A stretch of DNA of 23,081 nt from Phycisphaerales bacterium (GTDB lineage: Bacteria; Planctomycetota; Phycisphaerae; Phycisphaerales; UBA1924): contig JARGNC010000001.1 in NCBI GenBank assembly GCA_029212425.1, positions 3,507 through 26,587 on the forward strand, given 5' to 3'. Each line of letters begins with the position of its first letter. Position 1 is the first letter of the stretch. The translations under genes were made by a program, and so were the position numbers. A model generated the notes under the pieces. It saw nothing but the letters and a program-made list of their open reading frames with translations. It ran no database searches and was not told the DNA's origin. Below, in pieces: positions 22,909-23,081 of this stretch.

Positions 22909-23081
22909 CGAAGCCGCGATTCAGATGATCCGTGATGCGCTGTACATTGTGTTGTTGATCGCGACGCCTCTGTTGTTGGTGGGGATGATTTTGGGTCTGC
23001 TGATTTCGCTTGTGCAATCAGTGACCTCGATCCAAGATCAGACGCTGACCTTTGTTCCCAAGATCATCTCGTTGTTGGTCG
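22901..23081 (+). CDS. fliQ: Flagellar export gate protein FliQ, cut by window end
   Basis: Partial: 60 codons are visible from GTG 22901, which lies inside the end of fliP. The protein reads VIDEAAIQMIRDALYIVLLI, then ATPLLLVGMILGLLISLVQS and VTSIQDQTLTFVPKIISLLV. This matches FliQ closely: helix 1, the P-LL--G---GL-IS--Q pattern, the TL-F-PK motif and the beginning of helix 2. Full FliQ is about 88-90 residues, so the final third is missing. It forms part of the FliP5-Q4-R1 channel. fliR and flhB are expected next. Confidence 0.9.
   Translation, partial: MIDEAAIQMIRDALYIVLLIATPLLLVGMILGLLISLVQSVTSIQDQTLTFVPKIISLLV

Noticed and set aside
1..23081. Frequent GCGATCG/CGATCG words, reminiscent of the HIP1 repeat of cyanobacteria
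   Set aside because: They fall mostly in coding regions in keeping with GCG-ATC-GA and similar codon runs; without a count against expectation no special repeat can be claimed.
1..23081. CRISPR arrays, tRNA/rRNA genes, insertion sequences or phage genes
   Set aside because: None seen; the window is filled by collinear flagellar genes with short gaps and no direct-repeat arrays, transposase motifs or tRNA-like folds.

Overview
The window is one nearly continuous, all-plus-strand flagellar gene cluster of about 23 kb. The layout is: membrane-anchored TPR protein, FlgN-like chaperone, a soluble sensor kinase, an NtrC-type sigma-54 activator, then flgB, flgC, fliE, fliF, fliG, fliH, fliI, fliJ, a YlxF/MotE-like gene, fliK, flgD, a small flagellar operon protein, flgE, flbD, motA, motB, fliL, fliN, fliO, fliP and the start of fliQ, which the window edge cuts. 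The backbone order (flgB to fliK, flgD, flgE, flbD, fliL, fliO-P-Q) is the one known from the fla/che operons of Bacillus, Thermotoga and spirochaetes. The regulatory pair in front is of the FlrBC/FleSR/FlgSR kind known from Vibrio, Pseudomonas and Campylobacter. I infer a diderm, moderately GC-rich, probably aquatic bacterium. The divergent proteins and the mixed order suggest a planctomycete, perhaps of the Phycisphaerae, but the sequence alone does not prove this.

Region by region: 1-155 is upstream sequence with an 18-bp near-palindrome just before the TPR gene. 156-5756 holds the TPR protein, FlgN-like chaperone, kinase and sigma-54 activator. A good -24/-12 (sigma-54) promoter candidate lies at 5762-5777, directly after the activator gene and before flgB. 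5803-10006 encodes proximal rod, FliE, the MS ring and FliG. A 202-base gap with a 12-bp hairpin separates fliE from fliF. 10044-14848 encodes the export ATPase complex, the YlxF-like protein and the hook-length protein. 14865-17990 encodes hook cap, hook and small hook-region proteins. 18108-22908 encodes stator, FliL, FliN, FliO and FliP. Many junctions overlap by about 4 bases (ATGA or GTGA) or are under 20 bases, so most of the cluster is probably cotranscribed.

The genes work together as the basal body, type III export gate, hook and motor. The kinase and activator probably turn on the flgB-led operon through the sigma-54 site once an earlier assembly stage is sensed.

The most notable departures from the usual plan are these. 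fliL is split by a frame change at a run of six G that is also a G-GGG-GGC slippery heptamer. fliM is missing from its usual place between fliL and fliN, while FliN carries a long acidic N-terminal extension. FlgD has lost its usual C-terminal domains in favour of an Asp-rich tail. MotB has a sodium-stator-like membrane helix but a changed peptidoglycan-binding loop. FliP has an additional C-terminal stretch. The window looks like a divergent flagellar system, not a wholly new machine.
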